From Flaviflexus ciconiae (GTDB lineage Bacteria > Actinomycetota > Actinomycetes > Actinomycetales > Actinomycetaceae), in NCBI RefSeq assembly GCF_003971195.1, contig NZ_CP034593.1, positions 2,666,001-2,730,000 of the forward strand: a stretch of 64,000 nucleotides of DNA, given 5' to 3'. The notes beneath the pieces were generated by a model that was not told where the DNA came from, searched no databases, and saw nothing but the letters and a program-made list of their open reading frames with translations. Each line of letters starts with the position of its first letter. Within the stretch, counting starts at the first letter, position 1. Shown here piece by piece: positions 9,980 to 18,389 of the stretch. The translations under genes and the position numbers were made by a program.

Positions 9980-10102
9980 TTAGTCTTCGCGCTGCTCTTC
10001 GGCGTCGTCAGTACGCTCGCCCTCAGCGGGCACTTCTTCCGAGGCCTTCTTCTCGAGATCCTGATCCTTCTCGTGATCCTGCTTGGCGTGCTTTCCACCC
10101 AT
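9980..10102 (-). CDS. Small highly charged protein (40 aa)
   Basis: A 41-codon frame starts at ATG 10100-10102 behind AAAGGAGAAG, one of the best ribosome-binding sites in the window, and stops at 9980. The product (MGGKHAKQDHEKDQDLEKK then SEEVPAEGERTDDAEEQRED) has a basic start, a Lys/Asp/Glu-alternating middle and an acidic tail, with no hydrophobic stretch; it is probably disordered or a single helix. The hairpin directly behind it supports it as a separate transcription unit. I do not recognise a family. The small size, the optimal RBS and the terminator-like hairpin are the reasons to call it real. Confidence 0.65.
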   Translation of the reverse strand: MGGKHAKQDHEKDQDLEKKASEEVPAEGERTDDAEEQRED

Positions 10103-10282
10103 GGATTCTTCTCCTTTTCTGGATGCTACTTACGGGTAACGCTAGTGCCCTATCCGCTGGCATTGTTTCTTATTCCGCTAACGGAAAAAGGGACACTTAT
10201 CTGACCGGGTGCATTCTGCAGTGCTTTATTGGCGTTGCGCGGTGGGGTGTTGGCGTGGCCTGTTATGCCTGTCGTGGAGCGT

Positions 10283-10963
10283 CTAACCGAGCATTTTCTG
10301 GTTCTGCCTGCCCTCGGAGGGCTGGACAACAACGAAACCGGGACCGTGGAAGCCCAGCTGGAAGGATTCTCCAGATCCCCTGCCGATGAGAGATCCCATC
10401 TTGAAATCATTCTTCAGGGATGGGCTGAGGTTGGGGGACCAGCAGATAGCTGCCTGGGGATCAACGAAGGTGGGCTGCTGGGAGCAGTCAAGGAGCATGG
10501 GAGGACCATCGCTTGTGACGGCGATCGTGCCGTGGCCTTCCAGGAAGTAGTTGAAGAGACCGCCCGACATGAGACCTGCGCCGCCGAGGGAACGAATGTC
10601 GGAGCGGAGCGAATCGTCGTAGGCAAGCATGCTTGCCGAGTTCAGAGTAAGGGCTTCGCCTTCGAGCGTGATAAGGAAAATGTCCTGAGCCTCCCGTGCT
10701 AGGAACACTTCGCCCTGTCCTCTCACCTTCATGAGGTTCCCGCCCTCACCTGTCGCAAACTTCTTCAGCATCTTCATGCCGCCACCGGACCCCTGGTATG
10801 AGAAGTCCATGTTGCCCTGATAGGCGACCATTGCGCCCTGCGCTGCGACAATCTCGGGAGCTCCCGGGACAAGTCGGCAACGGAGCATCTTGCTGGACTG
10901 GAGCGCCCACCTCTCCTCGGTTTGACGCTCTTGATTTTGCTGATCGAACAGTGCTGATCTCAT
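10283..10963 (-). CDS. AIM24-family protein
   Basis: The 226-residue protein belongs to the AIM24/TRAP-like double-psi beta-helix family: glycine-rich beta repeats with AAQGAMVAYQGNMDF, GQGEVFLAREAQDI and LEGHGTIAVTSDG are characteristic. Bacterial members are soluble and of unknown function; the yeast namesake is mitochondrial. The ATG at 10961-10963 follows AAGGACC. No neighbour is clearly linked functionally. Confidence 0.8.
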   Translation of the reverse strand: MRSALFDQQNQERQTEERWALQSSKMLRCRLVPGAPEIVAAQGAMVAYQGNMDFSYQGSGGGMKMLKKFATGEGGNLMKVRGQGEVFLAREAQDIFLITLEGEALTLNSASMLAYDDSLRSDIRSLGGAGLMSGGLFNYFLEGHGTIAVTSDGPPMLLDCSQQPTFVDPQAAICWSPNLSPSLKNDFKMGSLIGRGSGESFQLGFHGPGFVVVQPSEGRQNQKMLG

Positions 10964-11304
10964 AACGGGTCCTTGCTACGGGAAGAAAACGGGAAACGAA
11001 AACCCGCGTGGAAGCACTACCAAAGTGACTTGTGATGTGGGTTACGAATAAGGGTCAGTCTAGACGCAGATCGGCGTTCTGTCATGGGAAGAGAACTAGC
11101 GACGATCTATTGCGCGCGCCGCTTGAGGACCGAGTCATGCCGGAAGCGTGTGGCGCAGTCCCGCTCGCCATGACCTTGTTCGGTAACTGTTCCGTGATTG
11201 TTCCCGCAGAGCGCAGAGGGAGGCCGGGATGAGGTGCGGGAGACAAATGGGAGATGGGCCAGTGGAGCTGGATGGAATGAAGGACGGCGACAAGTGCGAG
11301 ATGT
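10964..11304. other. Intergenic stretch between the AIM24 gene and rpiA terminator
   Basis: About 340 bases carry the promoter side of the AIM24 gene. Short open frames here lack ribosome-binding sites and resemble no protein; I see no RNA gene or repeat. Confidence 0.5.
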
Positions 11305-11345
11305 GGTGGGGCCGCAGGCAAGCTATTCGTTCTTGCGGCCCCACC
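11305..11345 (-). terminator. Terminator hairpin of rpiA
   Basis: A 12-bp perfect stem (GGTGGGGCCGCA / TGCGGCCCCACC) with a 17-base loop lies 16 bases beyond the rpiA stop on the minus strand. Confidence 0.7.
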
Positions 11346-11361
11346 AGGTGAAGCATTGGGA

Positions 11362-12099
11362 TCAGGCGTTGACTGTGGCCGGGTCGAAGCCGATCTCGAG
11401 GAACTCGGCAGTGCCGTCCGGCCTGCCGACGATGACGCCCTTGGACATGGCTGGGAACAGGCCGTTTTCAACGACGCCGGGGATCTGGTTGAGGGCGATG
11501 GCGAGGCCCGCGGGGTCGGTGATGGTCTCGAGCTTCGCGTCAACAATGAAGTTGTCGTTGTCGGTAATAACCGGGCTATCCCCGTTCATCCGACGTTCGA
11601 CGGAGACGGCTTCCCAGCCCTTTTCTGCCAGCAGTTCGCGGATGTTGCGGATCGTTGTGCCGTAGTAGGCCGGGGTTACCTCGATCGGGAGAGCGAACTG
11701 TCCAAGAGTCTTAACAATCTTGGAGGGGTCAACAACGGTCAGCATCTTTGCGGAGTTAACCGCAATGATCTTCTCCCACAGCAGGTTTGCCCCGCCGCCC
11801 TTGATCATTGACCCATCGGGAGCGACTTCGTCGGCACCGTCAATGCAGATATCGAGACCAGTAATATCATCGAGCTCGACAAGGGGGACGTTCAATTCCT
11901 GTGCGAGATCGCGGCTTGCCTTCGAAGCGGGCACGGCGATGATGTCGAGGCCTTCTTCGATTCGCTTGGCTAGTGAACGGATAAAATGCCAGGCGGAGGT
12001 ACCCGAACCGAGGCCGACCTTCTGTCCGTCCTCAACAAGGGAAGCGGCATAGACACCCGCTGCGATCTTGGCCTGCTCATTTCTCGAATCAGTCCCCAT
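11362..12099 (-). CDS. rpiA: Ribose-5-phosphate isomerase A
   Basis: The 245-residue cytosolic enzyme interconverts ribose 5-phosphate and ribulose 5-phosphate. Family marks: GLGSGTSAW phosphate loop near residue 30, DGADEVAPDG near residue 90, and KGGGANLLWEKI near residue 101 with the catalytic Glu/Lys. The ATG at 12097-12099 is chosen because AGGAGGG lies immediately upstream; a longer in-frame start adds 24 unrelated residues. It stands alone between a strong terminator and the divergently spaced membrane-protein gene. Confidence 0.93.
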   Translation of the reverse strand: MGTDSRNEQAKIAAGVYAASLVEDGQKVGLGSGTSAWHFIRSLAKRIEEGLDIIAVPASKASRDLAQELNVPLVELDDITGLDICIDGADEVAPDGSMIKGGGANLLWEKIIAVNSAKMLTVVDPSKIVKTLGQFALPIEVTPAYYGTTIRNIRELLAEKGWEAVSVERRMNGDSPVITDNDNFIVDAKLETITDPAGLAIALNQIPGVVENGLFPAMSKGVIVGRPDGTAEFLEIGFDPATVNA

Positions 12100-12300
12100 G
12101 GACCCTCCTTCATTCCGTTGCCACAACGATACTCCACAGGTGTGCGGAACGGATGAGACCCCTGGTCCCACGGCGCTGGCGGGGTCCGATGCGAAAGAGC
12201 AGTCCCCTGTGTGGAAACTGTCCTGAGCACACCCGTGACGAGCCTCCGTGAAAGGCGGGAGCGAGTTGATGTCTTGGTGCCCGTATGACTACGGGTTTCC

Positions 12301-13536
12301 TCAACGGTCTTTCTTGAGGAGCTGTTCTGCGTTCACTTCGGGCAGTTCCTCCCTGGGAGGGTCTTGTCTGCGAACTACTTTGTACATCGCCCAGAGTGAC
12401 GACAGGATCGGGATGGCGATGATTGCGCCAACAAGACCGGCGAGGAATGTTCCTGTCAGGACAGCGATAGCGATAACAAGCGGATGGAGTGATACTTGCT
12501 TGCCCATGACAAGAGGTTGGAACACGTCACCTTCGAGCTGGCCGATCAGGGCAACTCCGAGAAGAACAATGAGCGCAGTGACCGGGCCGTTGGCGGCGAA
12601 GGCAACAATCGTTGCGATGATCATGGCGATCGGGGCACCGAAGAGCGGGATGAAAGCACCGATGGTGACAAGGATAGCGAGGGGCGCTGCGAGAGGGACC
12701 TGAAGGATCAGAAGCAGAATGAAAGCCAGGACCCCGTCAAGGACAGCAACGATCACGGTGCCGCGCGCGTAACCCGAGAACGACAACCAGGCCGCACTGG
12801 CCGCCCTGTGGGTAACGTCCCTGTTCTTGTCCGGAAGCTGGTTGAGGAACCAGAGCCACATTTTAGCGCCCGACATGAGGAAGAAAATGGTGGCCAAAGC
12901 GGCAAGGGAAACGATCATGATGAACGTGCCGATCGCGGAAGCACTCGACATGACCTGTGCAGAGATTTCCCCAGCATTGTCCTGAAGCCAAGCAATCCCG
13001 GTATCGACAAGATCCGATAGTTGCGCTGACGCATCCTCAGCAGAAAAGTCCCACGGTAAAGGACTTTTTTCCAGCGTCTCCAGCAGAGAGTCAATGCCGG
13101 AAGAGAACGTGTCGGCCAGTTCATCCCATTCGCCCTGCACCGAGTACACGACGTAGCCAATAAGGCCGCCGAATATGGCGAAGGCAGCGATAAAGGACAG
13201 GATCATGGCGAGGGCCCGGGGCATCCACCTGGCAAAGAAGTCCGTGACGGGGCGAAGCACGGAGGTGGCAACGAGGGCAAGGAATATGCCCACAAATACG
13301 AATGAGATTCTTGCTGTTGCGAAAACGAACAGCGAGACAATAATGACGATCCCGATGAGATACCAGGAGCCCAACCCGTACTTGGCAAGCCCCCGGGGGA
13401 CACCGACCGAAACGCCGGGGGCCGTGTCAGAAGTGATGGGAACGTTGTGCGGCTGCACGGTGGGGGAGTGAACGGCGGCCGGGTGGGCCGGCGGCGGTGT
13501 CTCGGTGGCCCGTTTCCTCTTCTTACGCAGAATCAC
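12301..13536 (-). CDS. AI-2E/PerM-family membrane protein
   Basis: The 411-residue protein has a disordered Pro/His/Thr-rich N terminus of about 60 residues and then eight or so hydrophobic helices in the AI-2E transporter (PF01594) pattern: two early helices, a long extracytoplasmic helical region (about residues 130-220), and a C-terminal bundle ending VGAIIAIPILSSLWAMYKV. Members export small molecules or ions; the substrate cannot be read from sequence. The GTG at 13534-13536 is preferred because AAGGGGA sits just upstream and the protein then starts with a basic cap (VILRKKRKR). Confidence 0.85.
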   Translation of the reverse strand: MILRKKRKRATETPPPAHPAAVHSPTVQPHNVPITSDTAPGVSVGVPRGLAKYGLGSWYLIGIVIIVSLFVFATARISFVFVGIFLALVATSVLRPVTDFFARWMPRALAMILSFIAAFAIFGGLIGYVVYSVQGEWDELADTFSSGIDSLLETLEKSPLPWDFSAEDASAQLSDLVDTGIAWLQDNAGEISAQVMSSASAIGTFIMIVSLAALATIFFLMSGAKMWLWFLNQLPDKNRDVTHRAASAAWLSFSGYARGTVIVAVLDGVLAFILLLILQVPLAAPLAILVTIGAFIPLFGAPIAMIIATIVAFAANGPVTALIVLLGVALIGQLEGDVFQPLVMGKQVSLHPLVIAIAVLTGTFLAGLVGAIIAIPILSSLWAMYKVVRRQDPPREELPEVNAEQLLKKDR

Positions 13537-13898
13537 GACAATCCCCTTCCGGTTGCCCGACCTAGTGCCTGAAGTTCTACCTGCCGCGCATGCACCGGGC
13601 AGACATGCTGATCGTGTCACCGATCATGCCAGAAGCCTGGCATAACCACGCGATCAGAACCTGATCAATTAAGACAGAGTGCTCGCGTTGTGCCTGGTAA
13701 TGAGCCCATTCAGGCCGGTATTGGTGCTGAGCCGGATAAGAGCAAAAGGGCGGGGCCCCGGGAGAATGTCCCAGAGCCCCGCCCCATTGTTGCTTGGCTG
13801 CCCGCCTGCGAGGGTCCCCGCGTGCCGACAGCCTTACGCGCTCACGTGCAGGCCTATCTGCTTGTGTTCAGAACGAACTGCACGAGCGTGGAGGGTGC
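13537..13898. other. Intergenic stretch between katA and the AI-2E-family gene
   Basis: Apart from the katA terminator at 13744-13785 I see the promoter side of the AI-2E-family gene and no further gene or repeat. Confidence 0.5.
13744..13785 (-). terminator. Rho-independent terminator of katA
   Basis: GGGCGGGGC pairs with GCCCCGCCC (9 bp, extended by CGGGA/TCCC around the loop); on the minus strand the stem is followed by TTTT. Confidence 0.85.
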
Positions 13899-15413
13899 TT
13901 ACCTAATTGCTTCGGGCTCGCCGTCGATCGGATCGCCACCGGGCACCTGAGTGCCGGACTGCTCGTAGTAGCCCTTCTCGATGCGCTCGCCGACCTCCTG
14001 GTCGATGTTCTTCCAGTACTGGAAGACGTTCGAAAGGACGGGCTCGACAACGTCGGGAATAAGGGTGCCAACAACGGTCTCAACAAGGCGTTCGCGCTCT
14101 TCGTCGTTGAAAACCTCGCGGACCAGGGTGTGTGCCTGACCGAAGTCATCATCCTCGGCGTGCAGGGAGTAAGCGGAGCGAACCATCTCGCCGTCCGCTT
14201 CCCAGCCGTTTTCGACCGGGCCCTGAGTGTCCTGATAGGCGCGACCGTACGAGTTCGGTGCGTACACGGGAGCGTTGCCCGTGTGGTGGTACTGCATCGC
14301 ACCCTCCTTGTCGTACGAGTTCGTCGCGGTGATCGGCTGATTAACCGGAATCTGGTTGTAGTTCGTGCCGATGCGGTGACGCTGAGCATCCGGGTAGGAG
14401 AAGACGCGACCAAGCAGCATCTTGTCAGGGGAGACGCCGGTGCCCGGAACGGTGTTCGCGGGGGAGAAGGCAGCCTGCTCGATCTGTGCGAAGTGGTTTG
14501 TCGGATTCTCGTTCAGCGTGAAGCGACCAACCTTGTGAAGCGGGTAGTCCTTCTTCGAGATCGTCTTCGTCAGGTCGAACGGGTTGAAGCGGTAGGTCTT
14601 CGCATCCTCGTACGGCATGATCTGGACCGACAGAGTCCAGGACGGGAACTCGCCACGCTCAATAGCGTCGAACAGGTCGCGACGGTGGAAGTCAGCATCC
14701 TCACCAGCAAGCTTCGAAGCTTCCTCGTTCGTCATGTTCTCAACACCCTGATCGGTGTGGAAGTGGTAGACAACCCAGAACTTCTCGCCAGCCTCGTTCA
14801 CCCACATGTAGGTGTGCGAGGAGTAGCCGTTCATGTGACGCCAGGTGCGGGGCAGGCCGCGGTCACCCATGAGGTACGCAACCTGGTGAGCCGACTCGGG
14901 GGAGAGGGTCCAGAAGTCCCACTGCATGTTGTTCGAACGCAGGCCCGAGTCGGGCATGCGCTTCTGCGAGTGAATGAAGTCAGGGAACTTCATGGGATCG
15001 CGAACAAAGAAGACCGGCGTATTGTTGCCGACCATGTCGAAGTTGCCCTCTTCGGTGTAGAACTTCAGGGCAAAGCCGCGTACATCGCGCCAGGAGTCAG
15101 GGGAGCCAAGCTCGCCAGCAACCGTCGAGAAACGGGCCAGCATTTGGGTCTTCTTGCCCGGCTGGAGGAAGTCGGCCTTCGTGTGGGCGGAAACATCCTC
15201 AAGAACCTCGAACGTGCCGAAAGCGCCAGAGCCCTTCGCGTGAGGGCTACGCTCGGGAACGCGCTCGCGGTCGAAGCGTGCAAGCTTCTCAACAAGAGCG
15301 ACGTCGTGGAGGAGGAGGGGGCCGTTAGCGCCGACGCTCAGCGAATGAGCATCAGATTCGCGAGGTGCACCAGCTTCGGTTGTAGATTTCTTCGTAAAAT
15401 CGGATTGAGTCAT
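13899..15413 (-). CDS. katA: Monofunctional heme catalase
   Basis: The 504-residue clade-3-size catalase dismutates hydrogen peroxide. The active-site His lies in [16 protein letters not shown] near residue 58, the distal Asn in [12 protein letters not shown] near residue 130, and the proximal heme Tyr in [12 protein letters not shown] near residue 340. It starts 26 bases after the stop of furA, forming a furA-katA operon, so it is most likely derepressed together with furA by peroxide or metal status. There is no signal peptide. It has its own terminator. The long open frame on the opposite strand is only a codon-bias shadow. Confidence 0.96.
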   Translation of the reverse strand: MTQSDFTKKSTTEAGAPRESDAHSLSVGANGPLLLHDVALVEKLARFDRERVPERSPHAKGSGAFGTFEVLEDVSAHTKADFLQPGKKTQMLARFSTVAGELGSPDSWRDVRGFALKFYTEEGNFDMVGNNTPVFFVRDPMKFPDFIHSQKRMPDSGLRSNNMQWDFWTLSPESAHQVAYLMGDRGLPRTWRHMNGYSSHTYMWVNEAGEKFWVVYHFHTDQGVENMTNEEASKLAGEDADFHRRDLFDAIERGEFPSWTLSVQIMPYEDAKTYRFNPFDLTKTISKKDYPLHKVGRFTLNENPTNHFAQIEQAAFSPANTVPGTGVSPDKMLLGRVFSYPDAQRHRIGTNYNQIPVNQPITATNSYDKEGAMQYHHTGNAPVYAPNSYGRAYQDTQGPVENGWEADGEMVRSAYSLHAEDDDFGQAHTLVREVFNDEERERLVETVVGTLIPDVVEPVLSNVFQYWKNIDQEVGERIEKGYYEQSGTQVPGGDPIDGEPEAIR

Positions 15414-15439
15414 GGTCAGCCATCATCTTTCGTAGCGCG

Positions 15440-15871
15440 CTAGTTTTCATGAGCGGCCTCCAGGCAGTCCGGGCATAGACCGTGATAGATGACTTCAGCC
15501 TCGTCCACTGTGAACCCGTGATCTTCTTCGGGAAGCATGCAGGGAGCTTGGCCAACATGGCAGGGCACATTCTCGATTCGGCCGCAGTTGCGACAAAGCA
15601 TGTGGTGATGATTGTCGCCCACCCGAATCTCGTAACGTGACTTGCGTCCATCTAACGTGATCTTGCGAACGAGATTGCAATCGGTCAGCGCATGCAGGAC
15701 GTCATAGACGGCCTGCGTTGACACTGATCCGAGACGCTCTCGAACCTCCCCGGCAATGAACTCAGCATCGGAATGCCGGTTCTCTGTAATGACAGCGAGG
15801 GCTGCCAGCCGCGGAGCCGTAACACGAAGACCTGCTGAACGCAGGGCAGTAACGTGTTCGTCGGAAGCCAT
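15440..15871 (-). CDS. furA: Fur-family peroxide/iron-responsive repressor
   Basis: The 143-residue Fur-family protein has a winged-helix N domain (STQAVYDVLHAL recognition helix near residue 55) and a C-terminal dimerisation domain with GDNHHHMLC and two CxxC pairs (CRNC near 95, CPDC near 135) for structural zinc. Its position directly upstream of katA, as for mycobacterial furA-katG and streptomycete catR-catA, points to peroxide control of catalase and autoregulation. A perfect inverted repeat sits 21 bases upstream of its start. Confidence 0.9.
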   Translation of the reverse strand: MASDEHVTALRSAGLRVTAPRLAALAVITENRHSDAEFIAGEVRERLGSVSTQAVYDVLHALTDCNLVRKITLDGRKSRYEIRVGDNHHHMLCRNCGRIENVPCHVGQAPCMLPEEDHGFTVDEAEVIYHGLCPDCLEAAHEN

Positions 15872-15891
15872 ACCTCAACCCTAACTACTAA

Positions 15892-15908
15892 ATTGGAATT
15901 AATCCAAT
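15892..15908 (-). promoter_or_regulatory. Probable FurA operator
   Basis: A perfect ATTGGA-N5-TCCAAT inverted repeat in an AT-rich island lies just upstream of furA, where an autoregulatory site is expected. Assignment to FurA is inference from position. Confidence 0.55.
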
Positions 15909-16262
15909 AAACGATTTTCTACGAAGAAAGACGTGCTTCCTGCGAATCCTCTTTGCGTAAGTCTAGGCCAAGCGCCTTCGCGAACCTGAAGTACGTCAAG
16001 AAAATTCCGTGTTTATAGGAGATGTTACGGGATGTCAGGCTTTGTAGAAGAAAACCTGTGATGTCCGGCCGGTAGGGAGTGCGGTCGTTCCGGGCGCGGC
16101 TCTCCGAGTGTTGGCGGTCTCGGAGGTGGCGGTGAACGCTCCGCGGTGGGGCTGGGGCCTGCTCGAATTACCCTCCGGGAAGAATGCTCTCGTTCCGGCC
16201 GGCTTGGTTGTTGGGTTCGGTTGCTGGCGCCAAGTTGCCGGTTGGCGGCCTCACAAAATAAG

Positions 16263-16292
16263 TAGTTGCAGGTTTAACTATCTAGTTCTAGA
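16263..16292 (+). promoter_or_regulatory. Two adjacent inverted repeats upstream of the VOC gene
   Basis: TAGTT-N8-AACTA is followed at once by TCTAG-TT-CTAGA, an AT-rich palindrome pair about 90 bases before the start codon. The pattern would suit a MarR-type operator, but no regulator gene is adjacent. Confidence 0.3.
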
Positions 16293-16380
16293 GTGTAGTT
16301 GAAACGGAAATGACTGGGCTTTAGGCTCGGGAAGAACTTGCGAGATGCATGGTTCGGCATGTAGCTCGAGGAAGAAGAAA

Positions 16381-17304
16381 ATGATGACGACAACGACACT
16401 TGCAGACGGTCGCATTCTTAACCCTGCGACGGGCATGGATGCCGTGACTCTCCGTGTGGGGGATCTCGAGCTCATGTCCTCCTACTACGCTAAGGCTCTT
16501 GCACTTGAGCCGATCGAGGAGCAGTCCCACGGCCGCGAAGTTCACCGAGTGCTGGGACGCAACGGCGTGCCCTTCGTGCGGCTCGTTGCGACTCCCGGTC
16601 TTCCCGGTGTGGATCCGTCGAAGCCCGGTCTCTACCACACGGCATTCCTGTTCGATACGCCCGGTGCTCTTGCCGCCACGCTGTATCGAGCCGCACAGGA
16701 CCCCCGTAGCCAGTATGTTGGCGCCGGTGATCATCTTGTTTCCGAGGCCTTCTATTTCACCGACCCCGAAGGTAATGGCATCGAGCTCTACATCGACCGC
16801 CCGCGCGATCAGTGGGAATGGGTCAATGGTCAGGTCAAGATGGCAACCCTTTACCTCGACCCGAATGAATTCCTTAAGAACCACCTGACGCAGGAAATCC
16901 ACGATGCTGCCCCGAAGACAGTTGGCAAGGTCGGCCACGTCCACCTTCAGGTTGGCGACATCGCTACCGCACGCGATTTCTACGTCGAGGGCCTCGGCTT
17001 CGAAGCGACTTTGGATTACGGCGGCCAGGCACTCTTCGCTTCGGCTGGTGGCTACCACCACCACGTTGCTATGAACACGTGGAACTCGGCAGGCTCCGGC
17101 CCGCGTGCTGCCAGCCTGGGCCTCGGTAACGTGGCAGTCACCGTTCCTGGCCGTGAAGACCTTGACGCTCTCGTGGCTCGTCTTAAGGGCAAGAAGATCT
17201 CCTACACGGATAACGGCACCTCCGTTGTGACCGTGGATCCGTGGAACACCCAGGTCAGCCTTTCCCTCCCGGGAATTACCACGGATGAACTGCTGACGCT
17301 CTGA
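16381..17304 (+). CDS. Two-domain VOC protein, CatE/ring-cleaving dioxygenase-like
   Basis: The 307-residue protein consists of two vicinal-oxygen-chelate modules (about 10-135 and 170-300). The first has AVTLRVGDLELMSSYY and the second HVHLQVGDIATARDFYVEGLGFE; FTDPEGNGIELY near residue 125 and the HHHVAMNTW block are typical of CatE/MhqO-type enzymes that handle catechols or quinones. Metal ligands would be the His of KVGHVHL, the His in YHHHVA and a Glu. The ATG pair at 16381/16384 follows GAGGAAG. It could be an extradiol dioxygenase or a glyoxalase-like lyase; sequence alone does not decide. Confidence 0.75.
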   Translation: MMTTTTLADGRILNPATGMDAVTLRVGDLELMSSYYAKALALEPIEEQSHGREVHRVLGRNGVPFVRLVATPGLPGVDPSKPGLYHTAFLFDTPGALAATLYRAAQDPRSQYVGAGDHLVSEAFYFTDPEGNGIELYIDRPRDQWEWVNGQVKMATLYLDPNEFLKNHLTQEIHDAAPKTVGKVGHVHLQVGDIATARDFYVEGLGFEATLDYGGQALFASAGGYHHHVAMNTWNSAGSGPRAASLGLGNVAVTVPGREDLDALVARLKGKKISYTDNGTSVVTVDPWNTQVSLSLPGITTDELLTL

Positions 17305-17316
17305 CGCGTCGCCCGC

Positions 17317-17322
17317 TAGATT
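17317..17322 (+). promoter_or_regulatory. -10 box, leaderless start
   Basis: TAGATT ends 6 bases before the ATG of the HhH-DUF1801 gene, which lacks a ribosome-binding site. Confidence 0.6.
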
Positions 17323-17328
17323 GTTTCC

Positions 17329-17994
17329 ATGGGAACACCTCTCGACCAGATCCCCGGAGTGGGGCGCCCCTTCCGGGACGCGGTAAAGCTAGCGGGCTAT
17401 ACAGACCTTGAATCACTAAACGGCGCCGACTACCGGGAGCTCCTCGAGCTCCACGGGGTCGGCAAAGCCGGTTTGCGAACAGTCCACGACGCCCTCATGG
17501 AAAGGGGCCTTGGCGGACTCGTTGGAGACATTCCCGAGGCGAAGGGATCAACATGGACCAAAGGACATACCGGTGAGAATGCCGCCGATATCAAGACCGC
17601 CCAAACCTCACAGGATCCGGAAGAGTGGATCGAATCGCTCGAGTGGCCCGCCCGCGTCAAGCAGGGGAAGGAACTGCTCAAGATCTTCTCTGAAGCCACG
17701 GGCGAGCAGGGTGTCATGTGGGGGCCGAGCATGGTCGGCTACGGAGCCGTCCACTACACGTACGCCACCGGGCGCGAAGGCGACACCTTTCACGTTGGCT
17801 TCAGCCCCCGCAAATCGTCCCTATCCCTCTACGGGCTCCAGGGTCACCCTCGCAGCGAGGAACTCCTGGGCAAGCTCGGTAAACACAAGACCGCCGTCTC
17901 CTGCGTTTACGTCAACAAGCTTGAGGACATCGATCTCTCAATCCTTGCCGAGCTGATCAAGCACTCCTGGGAAACGGAGCCGGGGGACTGTTAG
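17329..17994 (+). CDS. Helix-hairpin-helix / DUF1801 fusion protein
   Basis: The 221-residue protein joins an N-terminal helix-hairpin-helix unit (IPGVGRPF near 8 and LHGVGKAGLRTV near 44, a DNA- or protein-binding fold) to a C-terminal DUF1801 (YdhG-like) domain: residues about 95-215 with MWGPSMVGYG, FHVGFSPRKSSLSLYG and KTAVSCVYVNKLEDID. A polar linker lies between. DUF1801 has an iron-chaperone-like fold in some members but no proven reaction. No ribosome-binding site is visible; a TAGATT box 6 bases upstream suggests a leaderless mRNA. Confidence 0.75.
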   Translation: MGTPLDQIPGVGRPFRDAVKLAGYTDLESLNGADYRELLELHGVGKAGLRTVHDALMERGLGGLVGDIPEAKGSTWTKGHTGENAADIKTAQTSQDPEEWIESLEWPARVKQGKELLKIFSEATGEQGVMWGPSMVGYGAVHYTYATGREGDTFHVGFSPRKSSLSLYGLQGHPRSEELLGKLGKHKTAVSCVYVNKLEDIDLSILAELIKHSWETEPGDC

Positions 17995-18389
17995 AGGCAC
18001 CCTCAAAAACTGCCACGTGTGTGCCCCACATTGCCTTTGTTGTATTAACCAGGTGCGGCACGCACATTCCCTTTTGTCCTCGGGTTGTTAGGCTGGTTTG
18101 TCACCCGGCGGCTAGGCCAGTGCACTAATTCGCCAGGTACGACATGACTTAGTTGGGCGGGCTGAATTGGTCGGTGCTTGAAGGCAATGGTGAGCTCATT
18201 GGCGCACGTTCGCGAAGCTGCTGCGTGCTGAGTTATGCGCGTGATCGAGCCGAATTTGGTGCCGGGGGCGCGTGACGATCGCTGAAGATTCTTGGAAGAT
18301 TCGTGGCCACTCCTTGGGCGGAAAGGACCCGCTCCCCGCCATTGCGAAGCGAGCCCCGCAACTATGTTCCCCAATTTTCCAGCTGTTGT
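17995..18389. other. Intergenic stretch between convergent genes
   Basis: About 395 bases without a supported gene, terminator with U tract, or repeat. It separates the DUF1801 gene from the 3' end of the FUSC pseudogene. Confidence 0.4.

Larger units (their letters stand above)
15872..16380. other. Divergent intergenic region furA / VOC dioxygenase-like gene
   Basis: It holds the probable Fur operator (15892-15908) and a pair of inverted repeats (16263-16292) before the VOC gene. No convincing gene is seen between them. Confidence 0.5.

Noticed and set aside
10229..10702. 157-residue plus-strand frame opposite the AIM24 gene
   Set aside because: The minus-strand frame has family motifs and a ribosome-binding site; this one has neither.
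13794..15443. 549-residue open frame on the plus strand opposite katA
   Set aside because: It mirrors the catalase gene exactly, has no ribosome-binding site and no recognisable domain; high GC content makes such shadows common.
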